Origin: an uncultured Porphyromonadaceae bacterium
GTDB lineage: Bacteria; Bacteroidota; Bacteroidia; Bacteroidales; Muribaculaceae
Assembly (NCBI GenBank): GCA_947178655.1
Contig: CAMWZB010000018.1
Coordinates: 1 to 11,095 of the forward strand
Direction: 5' to 3'
Length of the DNA stretch: 11,095 bases
Below, one piece after another: positions 1 through 6,547 of this stretch. The notes under the pieces were generated by a model. The model had not been told where the DNA came from. It saw only the letters and a list, made by a program, of their open reading frames with translations, and ran no database searches. A program made the translations under genes and the position numbers. The stretch's first letter is position 1, and each line of letters begins with the position of its first letter.

Positions 1-40
1 GTTGACTCAATGCAACCGTTACTTATCGCACATAATTTTG

Positions 41-61
41 ATGCGGTTGCCCTGCATTTTT
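41..61 (+). terminator. Weak possible terminator of an upstream gene
   Basis: ATGC (41-44) can pair with GCAT (54-57), extended by GG/CC with a two-base bulge, and a short T run (57-61) follows. The stem is short and bulged, so this may be chance. If real it would end a transcript entering from the left of the window. A second weak inverted repeat, GCAACCG (13-19) with CGGTTGC (44-50), shares its right arm. Confidence 0.2.
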
Positions 62-71
62 GACGGTCTGA

Positions 72-103
72 TTTGCTCAGGTCATTTTTTTTGCTTTATT
101 TTG
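72..103 (+). promoter_or_regulatory. Probable promoter of the aminotransferase operon
   Basis: TTTG at 72-75 is followed after 21 bp by TATTTTG at 97-103. This resembles the Bacteroidota primary sigma promoter (TTTG, about 19-21 bp, TAnnTTTG), although the -7 box is one T short of consensus. Transcription would begin near 110, leaving a leader of about 50 nt before the ATG at 162. The predicted start site lies upstream of the alternative TTG start at 123, so position alone does not exclude that start. Confidence 0.4.
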
Positions 104-161
104 CACAACTCTCCTGTGAGGTTTGTTATTAAATTACCGCACTAAGGCGGAATTCTTTATT

Positions 162-1361
162 ATGCCACAAGTATCGCAACGAGGCAACGAAATGCCCGCA
201 TCACCTATACGCCGACTTGTACCTCTTGCCAACAAGGCCATCGAACGGGGTGTGAAAGTGTATCGGCTCAATATCGGCCAACCGGATGTGCCTACACCTC
301 CCGGAGCATTGGAGGCACTGAAGCATATAGACCGCAACGTGCTGGAATACAGCCCGTCGGAAGGTCTGAAATCGCTTCGCGAAAAGCTGCGCCAGTACTA
401 CAAACGGTTCCATATCGATGTAAATATAGATGACATCATCATCACCACCGGCGGCTCCGAGGCTGTGCTGTTCGCTTTCATGGCGTGTCTTGATCCGGGT
501 GATGAAATCATCGTACCGGAGCCGGCATACGCCAATTATATGGCATTCGCCATATCGGCCGGAGCTAAAATCGTGACTATTCCGTCGAGTATAGATGACG
601 GATTCGAGCTGCCTCCGGTCGAGAAGTTCGAAGAGCTGATCACTCCCCGTACAAAGGGCATCCTCATCTGCAATCCCAACAATCCTACGGGCTATCTGTA
701 CACCATGAAGGAGATGCTTCAAATCCGTGATCTTGTGCTGAAGCATAATCTCTTCCTATTCTCTGACGAGGTGTACCGCGAATTCTGCTACACAGGCGCC
801 CCTTATATCTCAGCATTCCACCTTCCCGGCATAGAGAATAATGTGGTGCTTATCGACTCGGTATCGAAGCGCTACAACGAATGCGGCATCCGCATCGGTG
901 CGCTTATCACGAAGCATCAGGAGCTGAAAAAGAATGTGATGAAGTTCTGTCAGGCCCGTCTCAGTCCTCCGCTCATCGGTCAGATAGTGGCCGAGGCTTC
1001 CATCGACACTCCGCAGGAGTATATGCTTGAGACGTACAACGAATATGTCGAGCGCCGGAAGTTCCTCATCGACCAAATCAACCAGATACCGGGATGCTAT
1101 ACTCCTATACCTATGGGGGCGTTCTACACGGTGGTGCGTCTTCCGGTGGATGACGCCGACCGCTTCTGCGCATGGTGTTTGGAGGAATTCGACTATGAAG
1201 GCGAGACAATCTTCATGGCACCTGCTTCGGGCTTCTACACCACTCCCGGGATGGGACGAGACCAGGTGCGCATGGCCTATGTGCTGAAGAAGGAGGATCT
1301 GGCCCGTGCCATGACAGTTCTGCGCAAGGCTCTGGAGGCTTATCCCGGGCGCACTATCTGA
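162..1361 (+). CDS. PLP-dependent class I/II aminotransferase (AspC-like)
   Basis: A 399-residue fold-type I aminotransferase that probably moves an amino group between an amino acid such as aspartate and a 2-oxo acid, in the cytoplasm. Visible family marks, numbered from the ATG at 162: the N-terminal LNIGQPD segment, a GGSEA phosphate-binding turn near 97, NPNNPTG at 171-177, SDEVY at 201-205 (the Asp that contacts the PLP ring nitrogen), and SVSKRYNECGIRIG with the Schiff-base lysine at K236. Length is normal for the family. The frame is open upstream to a TTG at 123. I prefer the ATG at 162 because homology-like sequence begins after it, but the extra 13 codons cannot be excluded. It is first of three forward genes with short gaps, so probably co-transcribed. 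Substrate specificity cannot be read from sequence; asparate, aromatic and branched-chain enzymes look alike. Confidence 0.93.
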   Translation: MPQVSQRGNEMPASPIRRLVPLANKAIERGVKVYRLNIGQPDVPTPPGALEALKHIDRNVLEYSPSEGLKSLREKLRQYYKRFHIDVNIDDIIITTGGSEAVLFAFMACLDPGDEIIVPEPAYANYMAFAISAGAKIVTIPSSIDDGFELPPVEKFEELITPRTKGILICNPNNPTGYLYTMKEMLQIRDLVLKHNLFLFSDEVYREFCYTGAPYISAFHLPGIENNVVLIDSVSKRYNECGIRIGALITKHQELKKNVMKFCQARLSPPLIGQIVAEASIDTPQEYMLETYNEYVERRKFLIDQINQIPGCYTPIPMGAFYTVVRLPVDDADRFCAWCLEEFDYEGETIFMAPASGFYTTPGMGRDQVRMAYVLKKEDLARAMTVLRKALEAYPGRTI

Positions 1362-1384
1362 AAAGCCACAAAACCCTGAATGCA

Positions 1385-1921
1385 ATGGAAAAAAAGACTA
1401 TACGCGACATGGGTCGCGACACTATAGAAGCGTTCAAGCAACGGCGCAAGATACCTGTGACAGTGGTGCTGGACAACGTTCGGTCGCTCAACAACATAGG
1501 GGCGATATTCCGTACGTGCGACGGCTTCGCTGCCACAGGGATGGCTCTGTGCGGAATCTCGGCCACGCCGCCGTCGGCAGAAATACACAAGACGGCTCTC
1601 GGAGCCGAGGAGTCGGTGGAGTGGCGCTACTTCGCGACTACTTCCGAGGCGCTGGACACTCTCAAATCGGAAGGGTGCACCATAGTGTGTCTCGAGCAGG
1701 TGAAAGGCAGTGTTTCGCTGCGCGACTTCTCTGTGGAGCCCGGCCGACGGTACGCGCTGATTGTCGGTAATGAAGTCGACGGCGTCGATCAAGAAGTAGT
1801 GAACCGCTCGGACATATGCCTTGAAATCCCCCAAAGCGGGACTAAACACTCGCTGAATGTGTCGGTTTCGGCAGCCGTGGCCCTGTGGGAATTCTATAAA
1901 CAATCTATTGAGTCAATCTGA
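1385..1921 (+). CDS. SpoU/TrmH-family RNA 2'-O-methyltransferase
   Basis: A 178-residue SPOUT-class enzyme expected to transfer methyl from S-adenosylmethionine to a ribose 2'-OH in tRNA or rRNA. All three SpoU motifs are visible: motif 1 NNIGAIFR (36-43, with the catalytic-type Asn and Arg), motif 2 VGNEVDGV (127-134), and motif 3 IPQSGTKHSLNVSVS (148-162), which forms the C-terminal trefoil knot. The protein is short, essentially the catalytic domain with about 25 extra N-terminal residues. It lacks the N-terminal substrate-binding domain of RlmB-type proteins, so it is closer to small TrmH/TrmL-like forms. It starts 23 nt after the aminotransferase stop and ends 15 nt before the carboxypeptidase, which suggests one transcript. 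The target nucleotide is not predictable here. Confidence 0.92.
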   Translation: MEKKTIRDMGRDTIEAFKQRRKIPVTVVLDNVRSLNNIGAIFRTCDGFAATGMALCGISATPPSAEIHKTALGAEESVEWRYFATTSEALDTLKSEGCTIVCLEQVKGSVSLRDFSVEPGRRYALIVGNEVDGVDQEVVNRSDICLEIPQSGTKHSLNVSVSAAVALWEFYKQSIESI

Positions 1922-1936
1922 ATACTATAATAAACC

Positions 1937-2845
1937 ATGGACAAGATAGTATTTCCCGCTCCTTTGAAAAAGGGCGACAAGATAGCTGTGGTATCGCCTG
2001 CAGGGCGCATCAAACCCGATATTGTGCATAAGGCAGTGAAAGTGCTCGAAGGAGAGGGCTGGAAGGTGGAAATCATGCCTCACGCCTTAGGCGAGAACGG
2101 CAGTTTCAGCGGAACGGCAGATGAGCGCTACTCGGATCTGAGCCGAGCTCTGCTTGATCCTGACGTTCGGGCCATCCTTTGTTCGCGCGGCGGCTACGGA
2201 GTGGTGCACATCATGGACCGACTGGACAAACTGCCTGTGGAGAATGATCCCAAGTGGATAATCGGTTTTTCGGACATATCCGCCCTACACGCTCTGATGG
2301 GCCGCAAGGGCATAGCGAGCATCCACGCATCGATGGCCGCGCACATCAAGGAAGGGTCAGGAGACCCTGACAACCGAGACCTCTTCGCCATACTTCGCGG
2401 CGAGCGTCCGGCGCATATATTCGACGGACACGACTATGACCGCCACGGCATAGCCACAGGGACTCTACGAGGCGGAAATCTTGCCGTACTGGCCGAACTT
2501 ATCAACACACCGTACGACATGCTTCAACCGGGTTCGATACTCTTCGTCGAGGATGTGTCGGAACCGGTGTACAAGATAGAGCGTATATTCTACCAGTTGC
2601 GTCTGAGCGGTCTGTTCGATAAGATAGCCGGTCTGATAGTGGGGCAGTTCACCGACTACAAGCCTGACTCGAATCACGAAAGCATGGAGTCTATGATACG
2701 TGATGCAGTGGCAGGGTATAAATTTCCGGTGGCATACAACGTTCCGGTAGGGCACGTAGATCACAACATACCGCTTATAGAATCGGCCAAAGTGACTCTA
2801 AAAGTGAGTCCGTCGGGACGGAACAGCATCATATTCCACCGTTAA
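1937..2845 (+). CDS. LD-carboxypeptidase, peptidase family S66 (LdcA/MccF-like)
   Basis: A 302-residue serine peptidase. Family S66 LD-carboxypeptidases remove the terminal D-Ala from murein tetrapeptides during cell-wall recycling; MccF relatives instead cleave peptide-nucleotide antibiotics. Visible marks are IAVVSPAGR near the N-terminus (16-24), CSRGGYG (82-88), the nucleophile elbow GFSD with Ser112, VEDVSEP with Glu205, and VPVGHVDHN with His273. Together these make the Ser-Glu-His triad expected of S66. No signal peptide is seen, so it should act in the cytoplasm on recycled muropeptides. It starts 15 nt after the methyltransferase gene and is probably the last gene of the run, since the next gene has its own promoter. 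LdcA is more likely than MccF because no microcin-like genes are nearby, but sequence alone does not decide. Confidence 0.93.
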   Translation: MDKIVFPAPLKKGDKIAVVSPAGRIKPDIVHKAVKVLEGEGWKVEIMPHALGENGSFSGTADERYSDLSRALLDPDVRAILCSRGGYGVVHIMDRLDKLPVENDPKWIIGFSDISALHALMGRKGIASIHASMAAHIKEGSGDPDNRDLFAILRGERPAHIFDGHDYDRHGIATGTLRGGNLAVLAELINTPYDMLQPGSILFVEDVSEPVYKIERIFYQLRLSGLFDKIAGLIVGQFTDYKPDSNHESMESMIRDAVAGYKFPVAYNVPVGHVDHNIPLIESAKVTLKVSPSGRNSIIFHR

Positions 2846-2853
2846 AACACGAC

Positions 2854-2894
2854 TTTAACACATTAAAAAAAGGGGGAATTGTTAAACTTTTTTT
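2854..2894 (+). terminator. Possible weak terminator after the carboxypeptidase gene
   Basis: TTTAACA (2854-2860) is a perfect inverted repeat of TGTTAAA (2880-2886) with a 19-nt loop, and seven T residues follow at 2888-2894. A competing pair, GTTAAA (2841-2846) with TTTAAC (2854-2859), shares an arm. The stems are AT-only apart from one G-C pair, so efficiency is doubtful. Its position between the operon end and a new promoter is what lends it weight. Confidence 0.3.
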
Positions 2895-2937
2895 CACATT
2901 ATTTGTCATATATAAAGACACCGAAGCATATAATCGC

Positions 2938-2945
2938 TATCTTTG
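2938..2945 (+). promoter_or_regulatory. Bacteroidota -7 promoter box for the small membrane protein gene
   Basis: TATCTTTG is an exact match to TAnnTTTG. No good -33 TTTG lies 19-21 bp upstream; the nearest is at 2902-2905, 32 bp away. Transcription would start near 2952, giving a leader of about 45 nt before the ATG at 2997. Any coding start inside this box (TTG at 2943) is therefore unlikely. Confidence 0.6.
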
Positions 2946-2996
2946 CATCAGCGAAAACGCTACGGGAGTTTCCAAACAACTTCGACTTTATATAAA

Positions 2997-3308
2997 ATGA
3001 CAGATAAGAACTTAGAAAACAAAGAAATAGCGACCGAACAGGTCAAGGTTACCACAGCGAGCAAGGGCACTACGCTGGTGTGGATATCGAGTATATCAGC
3101 CCTGCTTGCATGGATATGCCTGATATGGTTCAACGGCTACGTGGCCATAGGCTTCGGACTTGCGGGTCTTGTATCAGGATTCGCAGCGACGCTGCGGAGC
3201 GAAGGCTCACCGCGTCGTGTGGCCATCACGGCAGTGGTGGCATCGGCAGTAGTAGTGGTCGTGCTGCTGTCTTTCCTTATCGTAATCAAGATTGCGCTCG
3301 CTCCATAA
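2997..3308 (+). CDS. Small membrane protein of unknown function (three predicted TM segments)
   Basis: A 103-residue protein that I do not recognise. A charged, soluble N-terminus (1-24) is followed by three hydrophobic stretches at about 25-45 (VWISSISALLAWICLIWF), 47-64 (glycine-rich, YVAIGFGLAGLVSGF) and 76-99 (a run of valines and leucines). A short arginine-containing loop (67-75) separates the last two. It should be an inner-membrane protein with N-terminus and C-terminus on opposite sides. I chose the ATG at 2997 rather than the in-frame TTG at 2943, because that TTG lies inside the exact -7 promoter box. The gene has its own promoter and its own strong terminator at 3337-3361. Its last 23 nt overlap, tail to tail, the end of lpxB on the other strand. 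Confidence 0.75.
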   Translation: MTDKNLENKEIATEQVKVTTASKGTTLVWISSISALLAWICLIWFNGYVAIGFGLAGLVSGFAATLRSEGSPRRVAITAVVASAVVVVVLLSFLIVIKIALAP

Positions 3309-4440
3309 GAGCCGACAGGTCTTTATAAATCGATTCAGCGGCAGTAGATGCCGCTTTTTTTGTGCCTAAAATGCGTCTCATTTCGGCATATCCTTCGATC
3401 TGAGCCGAGCGCTGCTCACTGCCGTTGCGCAGGAGCGGTCCGAGGAGTTCGGCCACCGGAGCCGGCGAACACATGTGCTGCAGCATCTCAGGTATAATCT
3501 GACGTCCCACGATGAGATTGGGGAGAGACACGAAGTCTATGTCGAGAACGCGCTTCATGATGTCGTAGGTCAGTTTTGTTCCGTTTCCGCGATACATGAC
3601 CACCTGCGGAATGCCCACGAGGGCAGTCTCGAGAGTAGCCGTTCCGGAGGTGACAAGTGCCGCCCGACAGTGTACGAGTGCATCGACAGCACTTTCGGGA
3701 CGTATGACGGGAATGTTGCCTGCTCCGCATGCCTTGTAGAGGTCGTCGCTTATGCCCGGCGCTCCGATAATCACGCCCCGATACTGCGGAAACTGTGACA
3801 GGGCGAGGTTCATGACTGCAAGGTTGTTGTGTATCTCTGCTTTGCGGCTGCCCGGCATGAGGGCTACGAGAGGGCGGTCACGTAATTTATACTGTGCGAG
3901 GAATTCTTCACGACTTGAGGCGACAGCCATCCGCAGGTCGACCTCCTCGACCGAAGGATTACCGACATACTCTGCCCGGAAACCATTCTGACGATAGAAC
4001 TCAGGCTCGAACGGAAGGATGGAATACATGCGTCTGACGAGCCGTCGGATGTCGTGTATGCGCCACTTCTTCCATGCCCATATCTTCGGGGATATGTAGT
4101 AGTATACGGGTATACCCTCACGGTGGGCCACAGATGCCACTTTGAGGTTGAACGAAGGGTAGTCGATCAGTATCAGGCAGTCAGGCCGGGCCATTCGCAG
4201 CGCCTCTTTGGCCGTGCGCAGATTGGCACTTACCTTGCGGATATTCTTCAGTACTTCGACGAATCCCATGAATGCCATGTCGCGATAGTGTACAATCGGC
4301 TCGCATCGTGCGGCACGCGCCATCATGTCGCCACCGAGGAATGTAAAGACAGGGTCCTTGTCGAGCCGGCGTATTGCTTCGATGAGCCGAGATCCGTGGA
4401 GATCGCCTGAGGCTTCTCCGCTTATAAGGAAGTAGTGCAT
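3286..4440 (-). CDS. lpxB: Lipid-A-disaccharide synthase LpxB
   Basis: A 384-residue glycosyltransferase of family GT19. It joins UDP-2,3-diacylglucosamine to lipid X (2,3-diacylglucosamine 1-phosphate), giving the tetraacyl disaccharide of lipid A at the cytoplasmic face of the inner membrane. Family marks: SGEASGDLHG (7-16), LIDYPSFN (91-98), YYISPKIWAWKKWR (114-127), LMPGSRKAEI (194-203, nucleotide-sugar site), SGTATLETAL (265-274) and SLPNLIVGRQIIPEMLQ (305-321). Length fits LpxB. It is the last gene of the rnz-tadA-lpxB run, starting 17 nt after the tadA stop. Its 3' end overlaps the convergent small membrane gene by 23 nt and contains that gene's terminator. I see no terminator of its own just past 3286, so its transcript may run antisense into the small gene. 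Confidence 0.97.
   Translation of the reverse strand: MHYFLISGEASGDLHGSRLIEAIRRLDKDPVFTFLGGDMMARAARCEPIVHYRDMAFMGFVEVLKNIRKVSANLRTAKEALRMARPDCLILIDYPSFNLKVASVAHREGIPVYYYISPKIWAWKKWRIHDIRRLVRRMYSILPFEPEFYRQNGFRAEYVGNPSVEEVDLRMAVASSREEFLAQYKLRDRPLVALMPGSRKAEIHNNLAVMNLALSQFPQYRGVIIGAPGISDDLYKACGAGNIPVIRPESAVDALVHCRAALVTSGTATLETALVGIPQVVMYRGNGTKLTYDIMKRVLDIDFVSLPNLIVGRQIIPEMLQHMCSPAPVAELLGPLLRNGSEQRSAQIEGYAEMRRILGTKKAASTAAESIYKDLSALMERAQS
3337..3361 (+). terminator. Strong intrinsic terminator of the small membrane protein gene, inside lpxB
   Basis: AGCGGCA (3337-3343) pairs perfectly with TGCCGCT (3349-3355) across a five-base loop GTAGA, and seven T residues (3355-3361) follow directly. This is a textbook rho-independent terminator for forward transcription ending 29-53 nt after the stop at 3308. 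It lies entirely within the reverse-strand lpxB gene, where it encodes residues of the segment KKAASTAAE. Read in the lpxB direction the hairpin is preceded by A residues and lacks a U tract after it, so it should not terminate lpxB. Confidence 0.85.
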
Positions 4441-4457
4441 GATGTCAGTAGCTTTTT

Positions 4458-4907
4458 TTACTTAAAACGTTTTGCAGAGAAAAATTCGCGCATGATGGAG
4501 CTGCATTGGTCACCGAGGACTCCTTCGACCACCTGTGCGCGAGGATGAAAAGGCGTAGCTCCCTGACGGAGCAGGGTAGAATAGCCTCTTTTGGGGTCCG
4601 GGGCACCTATTACTATGCGCGAAATCTGACTCCATCCGATGGCTCCGGCGCACATGGGGCATGGTTCGACGGTGACGTACAGCGTACAGTCAGGGAGATA
4701 TTTTCCTCCGAGGGTCTGTGCCGCCGCGCTTATGGCGAGCATCTCGGCATGGGCCGTGACGTCGGACAATCGTTCGGTCTGATTGTGTCCGCGTCCGAGA
4801 ATACGACCGCCACCGACGACAATCGCCCCGATGGGGACCTCGCCTTCGGCAGCAGCAGCACGGGCTTCGCCCAGTGCAAGCGACATATAGTATTCGTCCT
4901 GTGTCAT
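4458..4907 (-). CDS. tadA: tRNA-specific adenosine deaminase TadA
   Basis: A 149-residue zinc deaminase that converts the wobble adenosine 34 of tRNA-Arg(ACG) to inosine. The zinc and catalytic signature is complete: HAE with His53 and the proton-shuttling Glu55, and PCPMC with Cys83 and Cys86. The flanking VPIGAIVV (24-31), GRGHNQ (38-43) and LYVTVEPCPMCAGAI segments are typical of TadA rather than of cytidine or guanine deaminases. Length is normal. Its ATG overlaps the rnz stop as ATGA (4904-4907 on the reverse strand), a pattern that usually means translational coupling. The two tRNA-processing enzymes are thus made from one message. Confidence 0.95.
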   Translation of the reverse strand: MTQDEYYMSLALGEARAAAAEGEVPIGAIVVGGGRILGRGHNQTERLSDVTAHAEMLAISAAAQTLGGKYLPDCTLYVTVEPCPMCAGAIGWSQISRIVIGAPDPKRGYSTLLRQGATPFHPRAQVVEGVLGDQCSSIMREFFSAKRFK

Positions 4908-5824
4908 GCTATGTCAATGACAAGTCCTTCATGTGCGGGAACTATTTTTCCGCCGAATTCGGCGGCGGCCTCACGCACCAGGACAGACTCGTCTGTTATA
5001 ACTTTCGAGTAATGTCCCAGCACCAGCTCGGAAGCACCGGCAAGAGCCGCCACGCGTGCTGCATCTCGCGCCGTGGAGTGTCCGCGCGGCGCAGCCTTGT
5101 GTGCGTCACATTCGGCATATGTGCTTTCGTGATACAGCACATCAACACCACAGACTGCATCAGCCACCCGTGTGTCGAAAGCCGTATCCGAGCAGTAGGC
5201 ATAGCTGCGAGCCGGAGAAGGCTCGGAGGTAAGACGTGCATTAGGGACTACCGAACCGTCAGGTCTGACGAAGTCGGCACCGTCGCGGATGCTGTCCATG
5301 AGATAGTGCGGAACTCCGAAGAACCGAGCCGCCTCACCGTCGATATGGCGTCGCTTAGGCTTCTCTCTGAACATATATCCCACGCATGGCACACGGTGAA
5401 AAAGAGGAAAGGCACTCACTTCAATATTTCCGTCCTCGTATACCACTCCCGGGTTATCAGGGTCTATGATGTCGTAAATGATTCTGAAAGACAGCTCACG
5501 ACAGAATACATTCATAATCTGCTGCAGTATCCTTGCACCTTCGGCGAAGGTGTGTATAGTGACAGCTCCTTCGGTGCCGTGCAGGTTCATGGTTGACAGC
5601 AGTCCGGGCAAACCGAGAAAATGGTCGCCGTGCAGATGTGATATGAACACATCCTTCACTTTTCCGAAGGATAGTCCGAATCGCCGCATCTGCAACTGCG
5701 TACCTTCGCCGCAATCGACGAGCATCAGACGCTGATTGTAGCGTATGGCCTGAGCACTGGGATTGTGACGCATGGTGGGAGTAGCGGAACCACATCCCAG
5801 GTAAGTGACGTTGAAATATGACAT
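4904..5824 (-). CDS. rnz: Ribonuclease Z (tRNA 3' endonuclease)
   Basis: A 306-residue metallo-beta-lactamase-fold nuclease that removes 3' trailers from tRNA precursors. Visible zinc ligands are HLHGDH (His63, His65, Asp67, His68), His143 in FHRVPCVGY, Asp213 in CSDT and His271 in GHYS. The N-terminal YLGCGSATPT and the VDCGEGTQLQMRR segment (36-48) are characteristic of bacterial RNase Z. Length matches the short RNase Z form, with an exosite-arm-like region around residues 150-200. It heads the reverse operon; tadA overlaps its stop by 4 nt and lpxB follows. A -7 box on the reverse strand at 5851-5858 lies 27 nt upstream of the ATG, so the leader is short. Some MBL-fold relatives are phosphodiesterases, but these motifs favour RNase Z. 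Confidence 0.95.
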   Translation of the reverse strand: MSYFNVTYLGCGSATPTMRHNPSAQAIRYNQRLMLVDCGEGTQLQMRRFGLSFGKVKDVFISHLHGDHFLGLPGLLSTMNLHGTEGAVTIHTFAEGARILQQIMNVFCRELSFRIIYDIIDPDNPGVVYEDGNIEVSAFPLFHRVPCVGYMFREKPKRRHIDGEAARFFGVPHYLMDSIRDGADFVRPDGSVVPNARLTSEPSPARSYAYCSDTAFDTRVADAVCGVDVLYHESTYAECDAHKAAPRGHSTARDAARVAALAGASELVLGHYSKVITDESVLVREAAAEFGGKIVPAHEGLVIDIA

Positions 5825-5850
5825 ATATTGCCCTAAAAATTAATAGAATG

Positions 5851-5885
5851 CAAATTTACGTATAAATTCGGCGCCATATTGCAAA
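5851..5885 (-). promoter_or_regulatory. Promoter of the rnz-tadA-lpxB operon
   Basis: On the reverse strand TAAATTTG (5858 to 5851) matches the Bacteroidota -7 box TAnnTTTG exactly. A TTTG (5885 to 5882) lies 23 bp upstream of it, slightly farther than the usual 19-21 bp. Transcription would start near 5844, about 20 nt before the rnz ATG. Confidence 0.6.
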
Positions 5886-5901
5886 AAAACGGTAAAAATT
5901 C

Positions 5902-5976
5902 ATGTCAATCGACCTGACAAGGCAACATTTGGCACTCCATTTGCGTATTATTTACAGCAACAGCAGAAAGAAGTAA
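5902..5976 (+). CDS. Candidate 24-codon small ORF before a terminator
   Basis: An ATG at 5902 opens a 24-codon frame ending with TAA at 5974-5976. The peptide is basic and ends RIIYSNSRKK, with no signal peptide or known domain. About 50 nt after the stop comes a very strong terminator (6026-6059), so ORF and terminator make a compact unit of roughly 150-180 nt. A possible -7 box, TAAATTCG (5863-5870, one mismatch from TAnnTTTG), lies upstream. Alternatively a promoter near 5928-5955 would drive a shorter non-coding RNA of about 100 nt, and the ORF would be chance. The stretch from about 5955 to 6018 gives me an impression of conservation in Bacteroidales, but that is unverified memory. No gene directly downstream looks regulated by it. 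Confidence 0.35.
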   Translation: MSIDLTRQHLALHLRIIYSNSRKK

Positions 5977-6025
5977 GTATTGAATTTGTTTTTTCATAGG
6001 ATTAGATTTTTAAGGTTTAGAAAAT

Positions 6026-6059
6026 ATCGGGGCAGTCGTGAGACCGCCCCGATGTTTTT
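6026..6059 (+). terminator. Strong intrinsic terminator of the short intergenic unit
   Basis: ATCGGGGC (6026-6033) pairs perfectly with GCCCCGAT (6046-6053). Inside, after an A-C mismatch, GTC (6035-6037) pairs with GAC (6042-6044) and closes a GTGA loop of the GNRA type. Five T residues follow at 6055-6059. It ends no annotated large gene, since the only gene to its left runs in the opposite direction. It therefore marks an unannotated short forward transcript, and it would also shield the DnaA-box region to its right from incoming transcription. Confidence 0.88.
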
Positions 6060-6250
6060 GTATATATCCACATCCTATTCACATACGGGGTGTGAAAACA
6101 CTGTTGATAAGTGTCGGAAAACTTCGTCATAAAAGACGTGGATAAAATTTGGAGTTTCGGTTTTTTAGTATAAGCCGGCAAGGGAATGAAAAATGCAAAT
6201 AAACGGTCAAATTTTTATACAGCGACATACCAATAGCTTTTTCAACTGAA

Positions 6251-6266
6251 ATGATACAGTTATCAT
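6251..6266. repeat. Short perfect inverted repeat
   Basis: ATGATA (6251-6256) and TATCAT (6261-6266) are perfect inverted repeats around CAGT. The right arm overlaps a DnaA-box-like TTATCATCA (6260-6268). It is AT-rich and could be chance in such DNA, though its place inside the box cluster is notable. Confidence 0.4.
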
Positions 6267-6315
6267 CAATTTTTGTTCATGAAAAGTTATCAAAATATCA
6301 ACCTCGACAGTTACC

Positions 6316-6380
6316 AACACTATGTTGATAAGCATACTAAATCGCTAGACATCAAATGATTGTCATGTTGATATAGTGTT
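6316..6380. repeat. Inverted repeat AACACTAT/ATAGTGTT within the candidate oriC
   Basis: AACACTAT (6316-6323) is a perfect 8-bp inverted repeat of ATAGTGTT (6373-6380). Each arm abuts a copy of TGTTGATA, at 6323-6330 and 6366-6373, both in the same orientation. A third copy of TGTTGATA is at 6102-6109. Confidence 0.6.
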
Positions 6381-6547
6381 AATACAACGGTAGTAGACCT
6401 TAATAAGCCAAACTTCCAAATCTTAAGCAAAAAAGTTATACAGACTTTCCACAGGAATTGTTAATAATCCAATTTTTTTGATTTGAACCTTGAAATTTTA
6501 AAAACTCATAGATAATAAAGAGACAAATAAAAAGAGCTGTTGAAAAG

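Noticed and set aside
123..161. TTG at 123 as the aminotransferase start, adding 13 residues
   Set aside because: ATG at 162 is the better codon and the extra residues do not look like family sequence. The extension cannot be fully excluded.
4506..5596. Long forward frames opposite tadA and rnz (4506-5012, 4874-5596)
   Set aside because: They mirror genes with complete catalytic motifs on the reverse strand, and their translations show no domain or sensible composition.
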